DNA of 64,000 bases from assembly GCA_965221295.1 (NCBI GenBank), contig OZ244879.1, forward strand, positions 744,001 through 808,000, read 5' to 3'. The notes under the pieces are model-generated. The model saw only the letters and a program-made list of their open reading frames with translations, was not told the origin of the DNA and searched no databases. Positions 50,599 to 59,563 of the stretch are shown here, one piece after another (the first letter of the stretch is position 1; every line of letters starts with the position of its first letter). This DNA is from Bin87 sp965221295 (GTDB lineage Bacteria; Chloroflexota; Dehalococcoidia; Lucifugimonadales; UBA3495). The position numbers and the translations under genes were made by a program.

Positions 50599-51156
50599 TT
50601 GACTTCGATTATGCCCAGCGCCGACAGCTCCCAACTCAGCCATATCGACGAATCAACCGGCCAATGTCGGTACGTTCATTTCGCTCCGTACACCAGGAAA
50701 GAGCTTCGGGGTTTTCTGAAACGCCTGGGGGACACCTCCGGCGGCAACCTCGTATCCGCCTTGCCCACCCTAAGTGAACCGGGACTCTATCTTCTGGCGG
50801 CCGCCGTCGGCGTCGGTATCCGAGACGATTCGCTACAGCCCGATCCTTCCCTGCCGGAGGCGCTGATCGCTGAATTGCGCTGGCGGGACGGCAAAGGAAT
50901 GGGCGCCGATCCACTGGGGGCGGCGCGCCGCGGGCGGTTGATTCAGACCATCGCGACCTGCTCCACGCTATTTGCCGCCGGCGCGTCGGCGTTGCAACGG
51001 AACAATTTGGCCGGACGTTGTCCCTTTTGTGGCGGGCCGGAATTCCGGGTATTCCTGCCGACAGTGCGTTGGCGCTGCTTTTCGTGTGACCGGCAGGGGG
51101 CCCTACTGGAATTCGCCGAATTCCTCCTGTATCCGCGCCGGACCGACGTGAGGTAG
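50599..51156 (+). CDS. Uncharacterised protein with CHC2-like zinc finger
   Basis: A 185-residue protein. Residues about 138-175 (GRCPFCGGPEFRVF, then RWRCFSCDRQGALLEFAEFL) resemble the CHC2 zinc finger of DnaG primases, with CxxC pairs and the following acidic helix. The rest (helical, no TOPRIM motifs) is unrecognised. A nucleic-acid-binding role is plausible. TTG start at 50599 is 11 bp after GGAGG; an ATG four codons later is an alternative. Confidence 0.65.
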   Translation: MTSIMPSADSSQLSHIDESTGQCRYVHFAPYTRKELRGFLKRLGDTSGGNLVSALPTLSEPGLYLLAAAVGVGIRDDSLQPDPSLPEALIAELRWRDGKGMGADPLGAARRGRLIQTIATCSTLFAAGASALQRNNLAGRCPFCGGPEFRVFLPTVRWRCFSCDRQGALLEFAEFLLYPRRTDVR

Positions 51157-51189
51157 CGCCAACGCGGAATGACGAGCTGTAGGTTATTG

Positions 51190-53337
51190 CTACCGAATGG
51201 CTTCAACCCGCAAACGATACCCCGCCTCCTCCATCGTCGCCGGAGCTGTCGGGGCCACCGCTACCACTAGCCGGCCTGGGGACCGACTGACCGGGGAAAC
51301 TGAACCGACAACGAGGTCGTTTTCGGCATCTCTCCGCAACTCCATTCGCGTTGCAGTCGGTTCCTTTGCATCGTTGAGGACCCAGACGATCCAGTCCTGC
51401 TGGACCTGGTTGGTTACTTTGACGAACCCATCTGGCGCCCATGTGACAACCGCGTCGCCCGCGCCTTCGCCAGCGACACGCATCCCCTGTACGCAGAAAC
51501 CTGGCCCGTTGATGGCGTCGTCAGTGACATAATGGAACCTCACCAGCGCCTCGCTGCCGCGATAGGCGGCCAACGATGCGGCGCCGTCTTGCCAACCGTT
51601 GGAATCCCCGGTGTAGCCGAACCCGTAACCGTTGCCCACCGGGTTAGAATCGGTGGTCCCCGAGGCTGGTAGTACGTCCCAGGTGGCGCCTCCATCGATT
51701 GAGGCCGATACGTAGAGGTAATCCCAGTCCTCTTCTATATCGTGCCAGTATCGATAGGTGAGCACGGGGTCTGTCCCGTCCGGCCCCAGGTCCGGGACCT
51801 GGACTGTCCGAGTCAGGGTCGCGGAGATCGAATCGCCGCGGTTGCTCCACCAACAGTCGCCCACGATGTTCGTTGGCAGTATCGGCGTGGTGGCGGTTCC
51901 CTCGAAACGGACGGCGGCGACCCCCTCGGCGTCTGGTATCTCCACGTAATCAATTCCGTACTGGGGCAGAGACGCCGTTGATTTTTCGCCGCTTGTCTCT
52001 TGCCAACGGGTGATGGACGCCTTGGCGTCGAGGCCTCGGTATCCATAGGGTCCGGTGTCTGCGTCCAGCAAGTTGGCGACCATCCAATCAGCGAACACCG
52101 TTGCGAAACTGGCTGGCTGTCCAGACGCGGATGTCGCTTGCCGTTGGGTCAAGAATTGGTCAACGGCTTCAATGCCGTCGCTCTGGATCGCCAGCAGGTC
52201 CTGGAGGCCGCCATCCGCCGCGTAATGTTCTCGAAGATAGTGGGCGAACAGCGCCGCCGCACCGTAGTTCAGTCCCACGTCGGAGCCAAGGTGGTCTGGC
52301 CAGTTCACCAGGGAAGCGCTCGGTTGCCGCAGATAACCGAAGACGCTTGACACCCTAAAACCCGCTTCCTTGACCGCCAGTTCCGACAATCCCTCGTTCA
52401 ACCAGGTCGCTTCTGATTGGTCAGCCTCTTGGTGGATGGCGTGCTGCAATTCGTGAGCCAAGATATGGACGAAATCGTCCTGCCCCAGCGCGGCCGCCCG
52501 GGAGTTCACGTAAACTGCCGACACGCCATTGCTGTAGGGGCTAACGGAGGGAGGGTATCGGTCGGCTCCCGATACATACCCGCCCACGCCGGGAATTCGT
52601 CCGCTGACTATGTGCAGCCGTTCCGGTTCATGGCCGCTGGCGAATACAGCCTCAACGCGCGGAAACACGCGGCTCTCAGCCTCCCCAACCGCCTGTTCAA
52701 TCGCCTCGTCTGGCACGGTGGCGTCCTGGGAGGCCCACCAGTAGGCGTTCTCGGAAACCGCCAACAACCGGAATGGGCTGTTCACCATCTCGAGCCGAGG
52801 GTAGTCCAGAGTCCAGAAATTCCGAACGTCTCCAACCTGCCAGCCGTCGTTTTGGTGTTCGCCAGGCGCGAGGGCATTGGCGCCGTTCCAGCGCATCTGT
52901 TGGGCCAGCAGCGGAAGGTCGCGGGCCGGCGGAACCGGGAAATCGGCTGCGGTCATGGCGGCAACGGGCGCCGGGGAAGTCAGGGGCTCGGGCGCCAGGA
53001 CTGCCTCACCCTGACCGGGCGGCGCGGTGGTGGATGTCGGCGACACGCTCGTGGCCACGCGGGTGGAAGGGTTCATGGCGGCTTTTGGGGTTGCAACGGG
53101 AATATCCGCCTCAACCTGGGATGCCTGAATCACTGGCGCCGTTGCCTGAGGCGGCGTTTCGGCGGGCGTTGGGTCGGCGGCGCAGCCGAAACCGAGGAAA
53201 AGGGTCGCCAAGAGCGCCGGCGCTATCGCCCACGCTGCTCGCCAACCGGCGCTCCGAGGCCGCGAAACCGGGCTCCGATATTGGCCGGGTGCGCTATGGG
53301 TCCGGGCTGGGCGACGGCTCATCGGCATTTGGTTCAT
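51190..53337 (-). CDS. Secreted zinc metallopeptidase lipoprotein with immune-inhibitor-A-like region
   Basis: A 715-residue surface protein. A basic N-terminus and hydrophobic helix end in the lipobox GFGC near residue 51, followed by a Pro/Thr/Ala-rich linker. The peptidase domain has the zinc motif HELQH in HILAHELQHAIHQ near residue 294 and the third ligand Glu in WLNEGLSELAV. The C-terminal part includes WWSNRGDSISATLTRTV and YLYVSASIDGGATWDVLPAS, resembling the M6 immune-inhibitor-A beta domain. It probably digests extracellular protein. Its start overlaps the end of pth by 44 bp. Confidence 0.85.
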   Translation of the reverse strand: MNQMPMSRRPARTHSAPGQYRSPVSRPRSAGWRAAWAIAPALLATLFLGFGCAADPTPAETPPQATAPVIQASQVEADIPVATPKAAMNPSTRVATSVSPTSTTAPPGQGEAVLAPEPLTSPAPVAAMTAADFPVPPARDLPLLAQQMRWNGANALAPGEHQNDGWQVGDVRNFWTLDYPRLEMVNSPFRLLAVSENAYWWASQDATVPDEAIEQAVGEAESRVFPRVEAVFASGHEPERLHIVSGRIPGVGGYVSGADRYPPSVSPYSNGVSAVYVNSRAAALGQDDFVHILAHELQHAIHQEADQSEATWLNEGLSELAVKEAGFRVSSVFGYLRQPSASLVNWPDHLGSDVGLNYGAAALFAHYLREHYAADGGLQDLLAIQSDGIEAVDQFLTQRQATSASGQPASFATVFADWMVANLLDADTGPYGYRGLDAKASITRWQETSGEKSTASLPQYGIDYVEIPDAEGVAAVRFEGTATTPILPTNIVGDCWWSNRGDSISATLTRTVQVPDLGPDGTDPVLTYRYWHDIEEDWDYLYVSASIDGGATWDVLPASGTTDSNPVGNGYGFGYTGDSNGWQDGAASLAAYRGSEALVRFHYVTDDAINGPGFCVQGMRVAGEGAGDAVVTWAPDGFVKVTNQVQQDWIVWVLNDAKEPTATRMELRRDAENDLVVGSVSPVSRSPGRLVVAVAPTAPATMEEAGYRLRVEAIR

Positions 53338-53932
53338 CGCGACTTGGGTCAGTGTTATATCGGTTCATGGCGATGTCGATGCCTTCGGACAACAGACAAT
53401 CCACGGCGTCGGCGGCGCGGTGGATGGCGGCTTGGACCGTTGCCGTCTCGTCGTCGGAAAACCGGCCCAAAACATGGCCAACGCTGCTCGAGTCGCCTGG
53501 CCCGCCGATTCCTATCCTAAGGCGCGGAAAATCAACGGTATGCACGGTTCTGATGATGTCCTTGATGCCGTTGTGTCCGGCGTCGGAACCGCGCGCCCGC
53601 AAGCGAACGCGTCCGATGGGAAGCGCCATCTCATCATATATCACCACGAGGTCGACCGGGCGGGCGCCGAATCTCGCCAGCAAATACGCCACGGACTCGC
53701 CGGATAGATTCATGAAGGTTCTGGGCTTGGCCAGCGCCACCGGGTGGCCGTCGCGATACCCCTGCCCCAACGCCGTCGTGCGTCTCCGGTCATTGATGGC
53801 GATTCCCCAACGCTGCGCCAGCAAGTCAACGCAATCAAACCCCACGTTGTGGCGCGTATCCCGATAACGGGACCCTGGATTGCCCAGGCCCACGATGATC
53901 TTGGTCTGCGTCCGTTCCTGCTGTTCAGACAT
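53294..53932 (-). CDS. pth: Peptidyl-tRNA hydrolase
   Basis: A 212-residue Pth that frees tRNA from prematurely released peptidyl-tRNA. Hallmarks are IIVGLGNPGSRYRDTRHNVGF near residue 12, with the catalytic His in RHNVG, FMNLSGESV near residue 73 and DEMALPIGRVRLRARGSDAGHNG near residue 97. The C-terminal tail is longer than in most Pth proteins and ends in a polar SRDEPNADEPSPSPD sequence, encoded where the gene overlaps the next. The chosen ATG follows GGGCGGGAC. Confidence 0.95.
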   Translation of the reverse strand: MSEQQERTQTKIIVGLGNPGSRYRDTRHNVGFDCVDLLAQRWGIAINDRRRTTALGQGYRDGHPVALAKPRTFMNLSGESVAYLLARFGARPVDLVVIYDEMALPIGRVRLRARGSDAGHNGIKDIIRTVHTVDFPRLRIGIGGPGDSSSVGHVLGRFSDDETATVQAAIHRAADAVDCLLSEGIDIAMNRYNTDPSRDEPNADEPSPSPDP

Positions 53933-54269
53933 GTCCCGCCCGGTCAATAAGGTTGCCACGACGCGCCGTCGTTGACAAGGCCCCCACGGCGTCGACCAAA
54001 AATATTTTGGTAGGACGAATGAAATCTGGGCGGTCCATGGCGGCGACCGTCGCGACGCGCATAATGTTCCCCATGTCGGGTCGTAGTAGTCAACGACGGA
54101 CGCCAGGCGTTCTGACGGCTTGGGGCAGTGTCCGCTGGGGATCACAACGCGGAAGTACAGTCAGTGGGCGTCTGCGACATTGCGGTTCTGCGCTCCCATT
54201 GACGACACGAGGGATGGTCGCCGCCAGCAGCGCCGGAGCGGCAGGATCAGGCCCTCTGCTCCGTCGCCT

Positions 54270-54340
54270 TTTACAGCTGGGTTCATTGCTGGTATAGTCT
54301 GGGCCTGCACACGTCGTGTCGTCCCCGGCCCAAGCCGGGG
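54270..54340 (+). promoter_or_regulatory. Promoter and leader hairpin of the TlpA-like gene
   Basis: TTTACA and TATAGT are spaced 17 bp (54270-54298). About 25 nt after the predicted start a hairpin CCCCGGC, CCAA, GCCGGGG is followed by TTT (54323-54343), which could attenuate transcription. The remaining part of the 442-bp divergent region (53933-54269) shows nothing recognised. Confidence 0.6.
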
Positions 54341-54374
54341 TTTCGCTTGCAGCGCGCGACTCAACTAAGCATCC

Positions 54375-55067
54375 ATGCGTCAGATTTCCAGATCAGCCCT
54401 GATGTTGGCCATCATAATAGCCGCGTTGCTGTGCGCGGCGCTGCTGGGATGCGCCAATCCTGCCAATAATGAAACTCGGCCTGACTACGCCGCCAGGGTC
54501 GATGCCTTGCTTCCGTCCGTTGCACCAACGCTGACGGCCACCCCGTCAGCGGAACCTGCCAACGGGTCCGCGGTTGCCACCGCCACTCCGGCCGCCTTGC
54601 CCACATACACGCCGCGCCCCATTCCGATTCCAGAAGGCGCGGGCGAGCGTGAAGCGGCGATAACTTTTCAGGCCCGAGCCCTAGACGGATCCGAGATCTC
54701 GCTGTCCGATTCCATCGGCGCCCCAACGCTGCTCGCCTTTTGGGCCCCCTGGTGACCCCATTGCCGGCGGGAGTTGCCCGCCGTCGCTTCGCTCTACCGC
54801 GAAACACTGTTGGACGCGGGCGTGAACGTGATTGGCGTGTCCCAGTTCAGAACCACCTACGCGGACACCGTGGCGTTCGTGGAACGCCATGAGCTCACCT
54901 TTCCCAACATTTACGACCCCGAAGCTGCGGTGGCTACCGCCTACGGCGTCAACGGGGTGCCTTCCTATGTCTTTCTGGACAAAGCGGGACGCATCGCGCG
55001 TACCAGCACGGGAGCGCGCGGCGTTGAGCTGATCGAAGCAGTTCTGAACGAACTGAGCGTGGAATGA
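54375..55067 (+). CDS. TlpA/thioredoxin-like lipoprotein, probable selenoprotein (WUPHC)
   Basis: Read through one in-frame TGA, this is a 230-residue lipoprotein with a thioredoxin fold. The lipobox LLGC (Cys26) is followed by a Thr/Pro-rich linker, then LDGSEISLSDSIGAPTLLAF. The active site reads W-A-P-W-[TGA]-P-H-C-R-R-E-L-P, so the TGA (54753-54755, residue 127) replaces precisely the first Cys of the WCPHC redox motif. The frame then continues with normal fold features, including GVNGVPSYVFLDKAGRI with the cis-proline. A SECIS-like hairpin lies just after the TGA. Selenocysteine is the best explanation; a recent nonsense mutation is the alternative. It probably acts as an extracytoplasmic thiol oxidoreductase. 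Confidence 0.85.
54766..54782 (+). promoter_or_regulatory. Candidate bacterial SECIS hairpin
   Basis: GGCGGG pairs with CCCGCC around the loop AGTTG. The stem starts 10 nt after the TGA and the loop centre lies about 19 nt after it, within the range known for bacterial SECIS elements, and a G is among the first two loop bases as these usually require. Confidence 0.65.
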
Positions 55068-55077
55068 ACGTCGGTTG

Positions 55078-55086
55078 TGCTATAAT
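55078..55086 (+). promoter_or_regulatory. Extended -10 promoter of the rpsF operon
   Basis: TGCTATAAT is a perfect extended -10 element, 36 bp before the TTG start of rpsF. No clear -35 box is visible. Confidence 0.6.
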
Positions 55087-55121
55087 CGTGTACCGTTCTT
55101 ATCATTTCAGGAGAATTCGAC

Positions 55122-55934
55122 TTGCGGCACTACGAACTCGTAACCATCCTCAGCCCGATGCTGAACCAGGAAGACGCATCCGCCACGTGGGATGAAATAA
55201 AGTCCTTCATCGTCAACCGTGAGGGTGAAATCACGGCGGAGCAAACGTGGGGAACCCGCCGATTGGCGTATCCCATTCGTAAGGGGAACTACAACTTCCT
55301 GGAAGGAGCGTATTACCTGAGCTCCTTTGCGGTGGACAATCCTTTCAACCGCGAGTTGGAAAACTACCTGCGCCTGCACGATAACGTCCTGCGAGCCCTC
55401 GTAGTGCGCTGCGATGGGCCCCTGGCCGAGCGCCCAGAACCGGGCCCGTTGACCGCTCCATCGCGATACATCCCGCCGGGCCGAGGCCGGCGCAACGATG
55501 GCGGCGGCCCGATACCGGAAGCCCCCGCGAGCGCGATGGAACGAGGCGCCAACCCTCCGTCCACTCCGTTTGGCGGCGCGGCGCCAGCTACGCCACCGGA
55601 AACCACAGCCGCCGCCCCAGACCCCGTCCCAGTCCCGGACGCGGCGTCAGCGCCTAGCCCCGACCCTGCGCCGGTTGCCGAGGCCGCGGTGGCTCCGGCC
55701 AGCGCCGAGCCGCCCTCCACGGAACCCGATGGCGCGTCGGCGGTCTCTGTAGAAACCTCGGCGCCAGCGGATTCCCCTCCACCCGAACCAGCGCCTGCCC
55801 CCGAAGCGTCGCCGCCGGCTGATCCCCCAGCGCCCGAACCAGCGCCTGCCACCGAAGCGTCGGCGCCGGCTGATCCCCCGGCTCCCGATGCCGCGCCAGC
55901 CGCCGACGTATCCGACAGCGAAAGCGAAGCCTAA
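55122..55934 (+). CDS. rpsF: Ribosomal protein bS6 with long Pro/Ala-rich tail
   Basis: The first 100 or so residues are a standard bS6: LRHYELVTILSPMLNQED at the start, WGTRRLAYPIRKGNYNFLEG near residue 44 and LENYLRLHDNVLRALVVR near residue 80. The protein then continues for about 160 residues rich in Pro, Ala, Glu and Asp with repeated PADPPAPEPAPA-like blocks, making it 270 residues against the usual 95-130. TTG start after TTCAGGAGAATTCGAC. First gene of the common rpsF-ssb-rpsR order, with 7 bp between it and ssb. Confidence 0.95.
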   Translation: MRHYELVTILSPMLNQEDASATWDEIKSFIVNREGEITAEQTWGTRRLAYPIRKGNYNFLEGAYYLSSFAVDNPFNRELENYLRLHDNVLRALVVRCDGPLAERPEPGPLTAPSRYIPPGRGRRNDGGGPIPEAPASAMERGANPPSTPFGGAAPATPPETTAAAPDPVPVPDAASAPSPDPAPVAEAAVAPASAEPPSTEPDGASAVSVETSAPADSPPPEPAPAPEASPPADPPAPEPAPATEASAPADPPAPDAAPAADVSDSESEA

Positions 55935-55941
55935 TCCCGCT

Positions 55942-56436
55942 ATGAACAAGATCATCATAATTGGGAATCTGGGCCGCGACCCGGAAATGCGCTATTCGCC
56001 TTCCGGCCAACCGATGACGTCGTTCAGCATCGCCAGCAACCGGCGTTACACCACCGCCGCCGGCGAGCAGCGCGAAGAAACGGAATGGTTCAACTGCACC
56101 GCCTTTGGCCGGCTGGCGGACGTGTGCAACCAATACCTCACTCGTGGCCAGCAGGTTTACGTGGAAGGTCGATTGCGGTCCAGGCAGTACGAACGGCGTG
56201 ACGGTACGCCCGGCTTTTCCCTCGACGTAAACGTGACCGAGATGCAGATGCTGGGACGCCGTGGCGACGGAACCGACGATGGCGGCGGATTCGGCGGAGG
56301 GTATAGCGATCAGCGTGGCGGATATGACGCCGGCCAGTCCGTTGGCCAAGGGGAACCTGGCGGCGGCGGGTACCGCTCCTATGGCGCCAGCGCGCCGGCC
56401 GACGCAGACACTGATGTGGACGACCTGCCCTTCTGA
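55942..56436 (+). CDS. ssb: Single-stranded DNA-binding protein
   Basis: A 164-residue SSB with one OB fold (MNKIIIIGNLGRDPEMRY, then TEWFNCTAFGRLADVC near residue 50 and GQQVYVEGRLRSRQYERRDG near residue 73), a Gly-rich flexible linker and the acidic partner-binding tip DVDDLPF. All features are normal for a replication and repair SSB. It has no strong ribosome site and is probably translated by coupling to rpsF. Confidence 0.97.
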   Translation: MNKIIIIGNLGRDPEMRYSPSGQPMTSFSIASNRRYTTAAGEQREETEWFNCTAFGRLADVCNQYLTRGQQVYVEGRLRSRQYERRDGTPGFSLDVNVTEMQMLGRRGDGTDDGGGFGGGYSDQRGGYDAGQSVGQGEPGGGGYRSYGASAPADADTDVDDLPF

Positions 56437-56475
56437 TCAGTGGCGCAACATAGAACCACCGGAGGAATTCTCCAA

Positions 56476-56925
56476 ATGACTACACCAGCTCCATCCTCGC
56501 CTCCTCAGGGAGCCGCCCCGCCGGCGGCCGCGCCAGCGGAGTCCTCAACCCGCCCGCCTGCCGGTTCCTTCGGGCCGCGACCCGGTGGCCCGCCCGGCGG
56601 CCCAGGGGGTCGTCCTGGCGGCCCCGGTGGACGTCCTCCAGGCCGGGGTGGCCCACGTGGCGGCGGCCGAGGCGGGCGACGCTATGGCCCCCGGCGCCGA
56701 GTTTGCGCGTTCACCGTCGAAGGCGTGGTTCCCGACTACAAAGACGTTGACCGCCTGCGCAGGTATATCTCGGAACAGGGCAAAATTGAACCAACCCGCA
56801 AGACGGGAACCTCGGCCAAGAACCAAAGGCTGTTGGCCCAGGCCATCAAGCGGGCTCGCTATCTGGCCCTGTTGCCCTACGCGCCAGAACACAGCATCAA
56901 CATCGGCATGCGTTCTGGTCGCTAA
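56476..56925 (+). CDS. rpsR: Ribosomal protein bS18 with Gly/Pro/Arg-rich extension
   Basis: The C-terminal 80 residues are bS18: RRVCAFTVEGVVPDYKDVDR, then ISEQGKIEPTRKTGTSAKNQ and RARYLALLPYAPEH. In front is a low-complexity extension of about 70 residues with repeated GGPGGRPGG and RGG blocks, giving 149 residues against a usual 70-90. The RGG-rich stretch is of an RNA-binding type. ATG after GGAGGAATTCTCCAA. Confidence 0.95.
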   Translation: MTTPAPSSPPQGAAPPAAAPAESSTRPPAGSFGPRPGGPPGGPGGRPGGPGGRPPGRGGPRGGGRGGRRYGPRRRVCAFTVEGVVPDYKDVDRLRRYISEQGKIEPTRKTGTSAKNQRLLAQAIKRARYLALLPYAPEHSINIGMRSGR

Positions 56926-56965
56926 TATCCGCAACGGGTTTCCACGCTACTGCTGGCGATGAGAC

Positions 56966-58195
56966 ATGTTGAACTTGCCGTTGCCGTGGAAACGCGGCGC
57001 TGATGCTGTAGCCGACGAACCAACCGAGTCCGACGAACGACGCCCGGCAGAACGAAGTCCGGCGCGAAGGCGGGGCGGACGCAACCGGCGTGTTGGCGTG
57101 AGAGACGAAAACGCCGCCGCGGCGGCGAGGGCCCGACGCAGCGCGGAACGGAAGCGGCAACGGCTCGCGTTCGTCATCGGCGGAGCCCTCATCTTGGTCA
57201 TTGTGGCCGTGGTGATGGCCGGCGTTTACCAAGCGTTCATCCACCCGCCGCGGGTGATGGCTGGCGAGGTTCGCGGCGTCACGTTCAGCATGGGAGACCT
57301 GGTTGAACGCATACGGGTACTGCAGGGAATCGATCGCTATCAGGGAGGGCAGGTTGACCTGAGCGCCATACCATTCCAGCTGCTCACCGACCTGCTCCAC
57401 GCCGAGATCTTGAGGCAGGCTGCCCCTGGACTGAGCATCGACGTCACTGAAGATCAGATCGAGGAGAGCATCAGGGAACGATTTCGACCGGAACCGGAAG
57501 CCGGACAGGAGGTTGACGACGCCCAACTGGACGCCGAATACAAGAACACCTATACCGGGTTCCTGACTCAAGTGAACCTCACCGACGGCGCCTACCGGCG
57601 CATCGTGGAGGAACAACTGCAACAGCGTGAACTTTTCAATCGCATGTTGGCCACTCTGCCCGAAGAAGCCCAACAAGTGGAATTTCAAGCCATCGCCATG
57701 AGCATCAATTCCACCGCCGCCCCCGAAGCGGTGAAAGAAAGGCTGGACCTGGGCGAGGATTTCGCCTCAGTGTCCCGGGAAATTTCCGGTAGCGACGGCT
57801 ACGTGGGATGGTCGCCAGAGGGAGCGTTTCCCGACTTCGACCGTTATCTGTTTGGGGAAACCGAGGTCTCGGAAAGCGGCGAAACCGAGCGCAAGCCTCC
57901 ACTGTTGACGGCGGGAGAGGTGTCAGAGCCAATCTACGTAGACCAGTCGATATTTTTGATCCAACCCATTGGCGATGTCGAAACCCGGGAGATCGAGCCA
58001 GCGATGCAATTTCAAATGGCTGGGGCCCAGGTGGAGGAATGGAAGGACGCCCAGCTGAATCAGGGCACCCGAGAAGGCTGGGTGAAGATCAACTTCGACA
58101 GCAACCGGTATGCCTGGGTTACGGAGCAGGTGCGACTCACCCGGCCCAGGGTTACCCCGCCACCGCCGCAGCAACAGGGTGGCCTACCCCGGTGA
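56966..58195 (+). CDS. SurA/PrsA-like membrane-anchored foldase
   Basis: A 409-residue protein with a long basic cytoplasmic N-terminus, one membrane segment near residues 68-90 (FVIGGALILVIVAVVMAGVY) and an extracytoplasmic SurA_N-like helical region (residues about 105-225). It is followed by a divergent parvulin-like segment (FQAIAMSINSTAAPEAVKER, then GEDFASVSREISGSDG and GYVGWSPEGAFP). The order matches peptidyl-prolyl isomerase chaperones that help secreted proteins fold, though isomerase activity is not certain. Weak ribosome site; 40 bp after rpsR. Confidence 0.8.
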   Translation: MLNLPLPWKRGADAVADEPTESDERRPAERSPARRRGGRNRRVGVRDENAAAAARARRSAERKRQRLAFVIGGALILVIVAVVMAGVYQAFIHPPRVMAGEVRGVTFSMGDLVERIRVLQGIDRYQGGQVDLSAIPFQLLTDLLHAEILRQAAPGLSIDVTEDQIEESIRERFRPEPEAGQEVDDAQLDAEYKNTYTGFLTQVNLTDGAYRRIVEEQLQQRELFNRMLATLPEEAQQVEFQAIAMSINSTAAPEAVKERLDLGEDFASVSREISGSDGYVGWSPEGAFPDFDRYLFGETEVSESGETERKPPLLTAGEVSEPIYVDQSIFLIQPIGDVETREIEPAMQFQMAGAQVEEWKDAQLNQGTREGWVKINFDSNRYAWVTEQVRLTRPRVTPPPPQQQGGLPR

Positions 58196-58205
58196 TGGGG
58201 CCTTC

Positions 58206-59537
58206 ATGTCAGCAGGCAACTCAACCGTCAATATTGGCCTGATGGGTATGGGCACCGTGGGCGGAGGCGTCGCCGCGGCGCTGATGGAAAACGCCGCCGC
58301 GATCGAACGCAAGACCGGACGCAAGGTGAGACTTAAGCGGGCCCTGGTGCGCGACCTTTCCCTTCCGCGCCACCCGGCGCCGCCGTCGGGCCTGCTTACC
58401 GCCAACCCCGAGGATATTCTTGCCGACCCGGACGTGGATATCGTGGTGGAAACCATGGGCGGCGACTCGCCAGCCGGGGGATACTTGGAACGCGCCCTCG
58501 CCGCTGGCAAGCACGTGGTAACCGCCAACAAAGAGGTCATGTCACGGCGCGGCCCGTCCCTGCTGGCGCTGGCCCAGGAAAGGCGCGTCCATCTGCTTTT
58601 CGAGGCATCCGCCGGCGGTGGCATCCCCATCGTCGGCTGCTTGATGTCCCAGTTGTTGGCCAACGAAATACGCTCGATTCGATCCATCATCAACGGCACC
58701 ACAAATTACATACTCACGCGAATGGCGCGTGAGCAAACTCCATTCGACGCGGCGCTGGCCGAAGCCCAGGAGCGCGGGTACGCAGAAGCGGACCCAACCA
58801 ATGACATTGAGGGCATAGACGCCGCCTACAAACTATCGGTGCTGGGCAGCTTGGCCTTCCATCGGCCGATTCCCCACCAGTCCATATACACGGAAGGGAT
58901 CAGCCGCCTTGCTCCGGAGGACTTCCGCTACGCCGCCGAACTGGGATACGCCATCAAGTCCCTGGCTATCGCGGTGGCCGAACCAGACGGCGCGGTGCGG
59001 GCGCGAGTGCATCCGGCGTTGGTGCCTGAAGACCACCTGTTGGCGAAAGTTGACGGCGTGTATAATGCCGTTGAGGTGACGGGCAACCTGTGCGGCCAGA
59101 TAATCTTGCACGGCCAGGGCGCCGGACGGGCCGCAACCACCAGCGCAGTGATGGGCGACGTGCTAAACATCGTCCGTGGACTGGATTATTCCCAAGGGCC
59201 GCCCCCGCTCCCGGACGCTGGGCTGCCGGATGACGCCGCCGATCCATTGGCGCCACTGCCATCCCATCCCATTGATGACTTGGTCAGCGCCTACTACATG
59301 CGCCTGACCTGCGCCGACCAGGCCGGGGTTCTCGCTCAGATCGCTCAGATTCTCGGAGATGGCAATATCTCCATCGCTACCGTCATTCAAAAGGATACCG
59401 ACCCCGGCGGCGGCACGGCTCAATTGGTGATCACTGCGTATCCCTCAAGAGAGGCCGATGTGCAAGCGGCGCTGCGCTCAGTGAGCCAGTTAAGCGTCGT
59501 CATTAGCGTCGACAACCTGATCCGGATCGAGGAGTAA
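58206..59537 (+). CDS. hom: Homoserine dehydrogenase with ACT domain
   Basis: A 443-residue enzyme reducing aspartate semialdehyde to homoserine. The Rossmann motif is GLMGMGTVGGGVA near residue 11, VVTANKEVMSRRG near residue 105 contains the catalytic Lys, and IINGTTNYILTRM and AEADPTNDIEGIDAAYK form the substrate domain. A C-terminal ACT domain (YYMRLTCADQAGVLAQIAQI near residue 360) suggests feedback control by threonine. Followed 26 bp later by thrC. Confidence 0.96.
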   Translation: MSAGNSTVNIGLMGMGTVGGGVAAALMENAAAIERKTGRKVRLKRALVRDLSLPRHPAPPSGLLTANPEDILADPDVDIVVETMGGDSPAGGYLERALAAGKHVVTANKEVMSRRGPSLLALAQERRVHLLFEASAGGGIPIVGCLMSQLLANEIRSIRSIINGTTNYILTRMAREQTPFDAALAEAQERGYAEADPTNDIEGIDAAYKLSVLGSLAFHRPIPHQSIYTEGISRLAPEDFRYAAELGYAIKSLAIAVAEPDGAVRARVHPALVPEDHLLAKVDGVYNAVEVTGNLCGQIILHGQGAGRAATTSAVMGDVLNIVRGLDYSQGPPPLPDAGLPDDAADPLAPLPSHPIDDLVSAYYMRLTCADQAGVLAQIAQILGDGNISIATVIQKDTDPGGGTAQLVITAYPSREADVQAALRSVSQLSVVISVDNLIRIEE

Positions 59538-59563
59538 ATCAGGGCACTGATCTTCAGGAACTG

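Noticed and set aside
54375..54755. A truncated TlpA-like gene ending at TGA, and a separate downstream gene from 54774
   Set aside because: Both are in the same frame and meet precisely at the catalytic Cys codon; read-through as selenocysteine explains them better.
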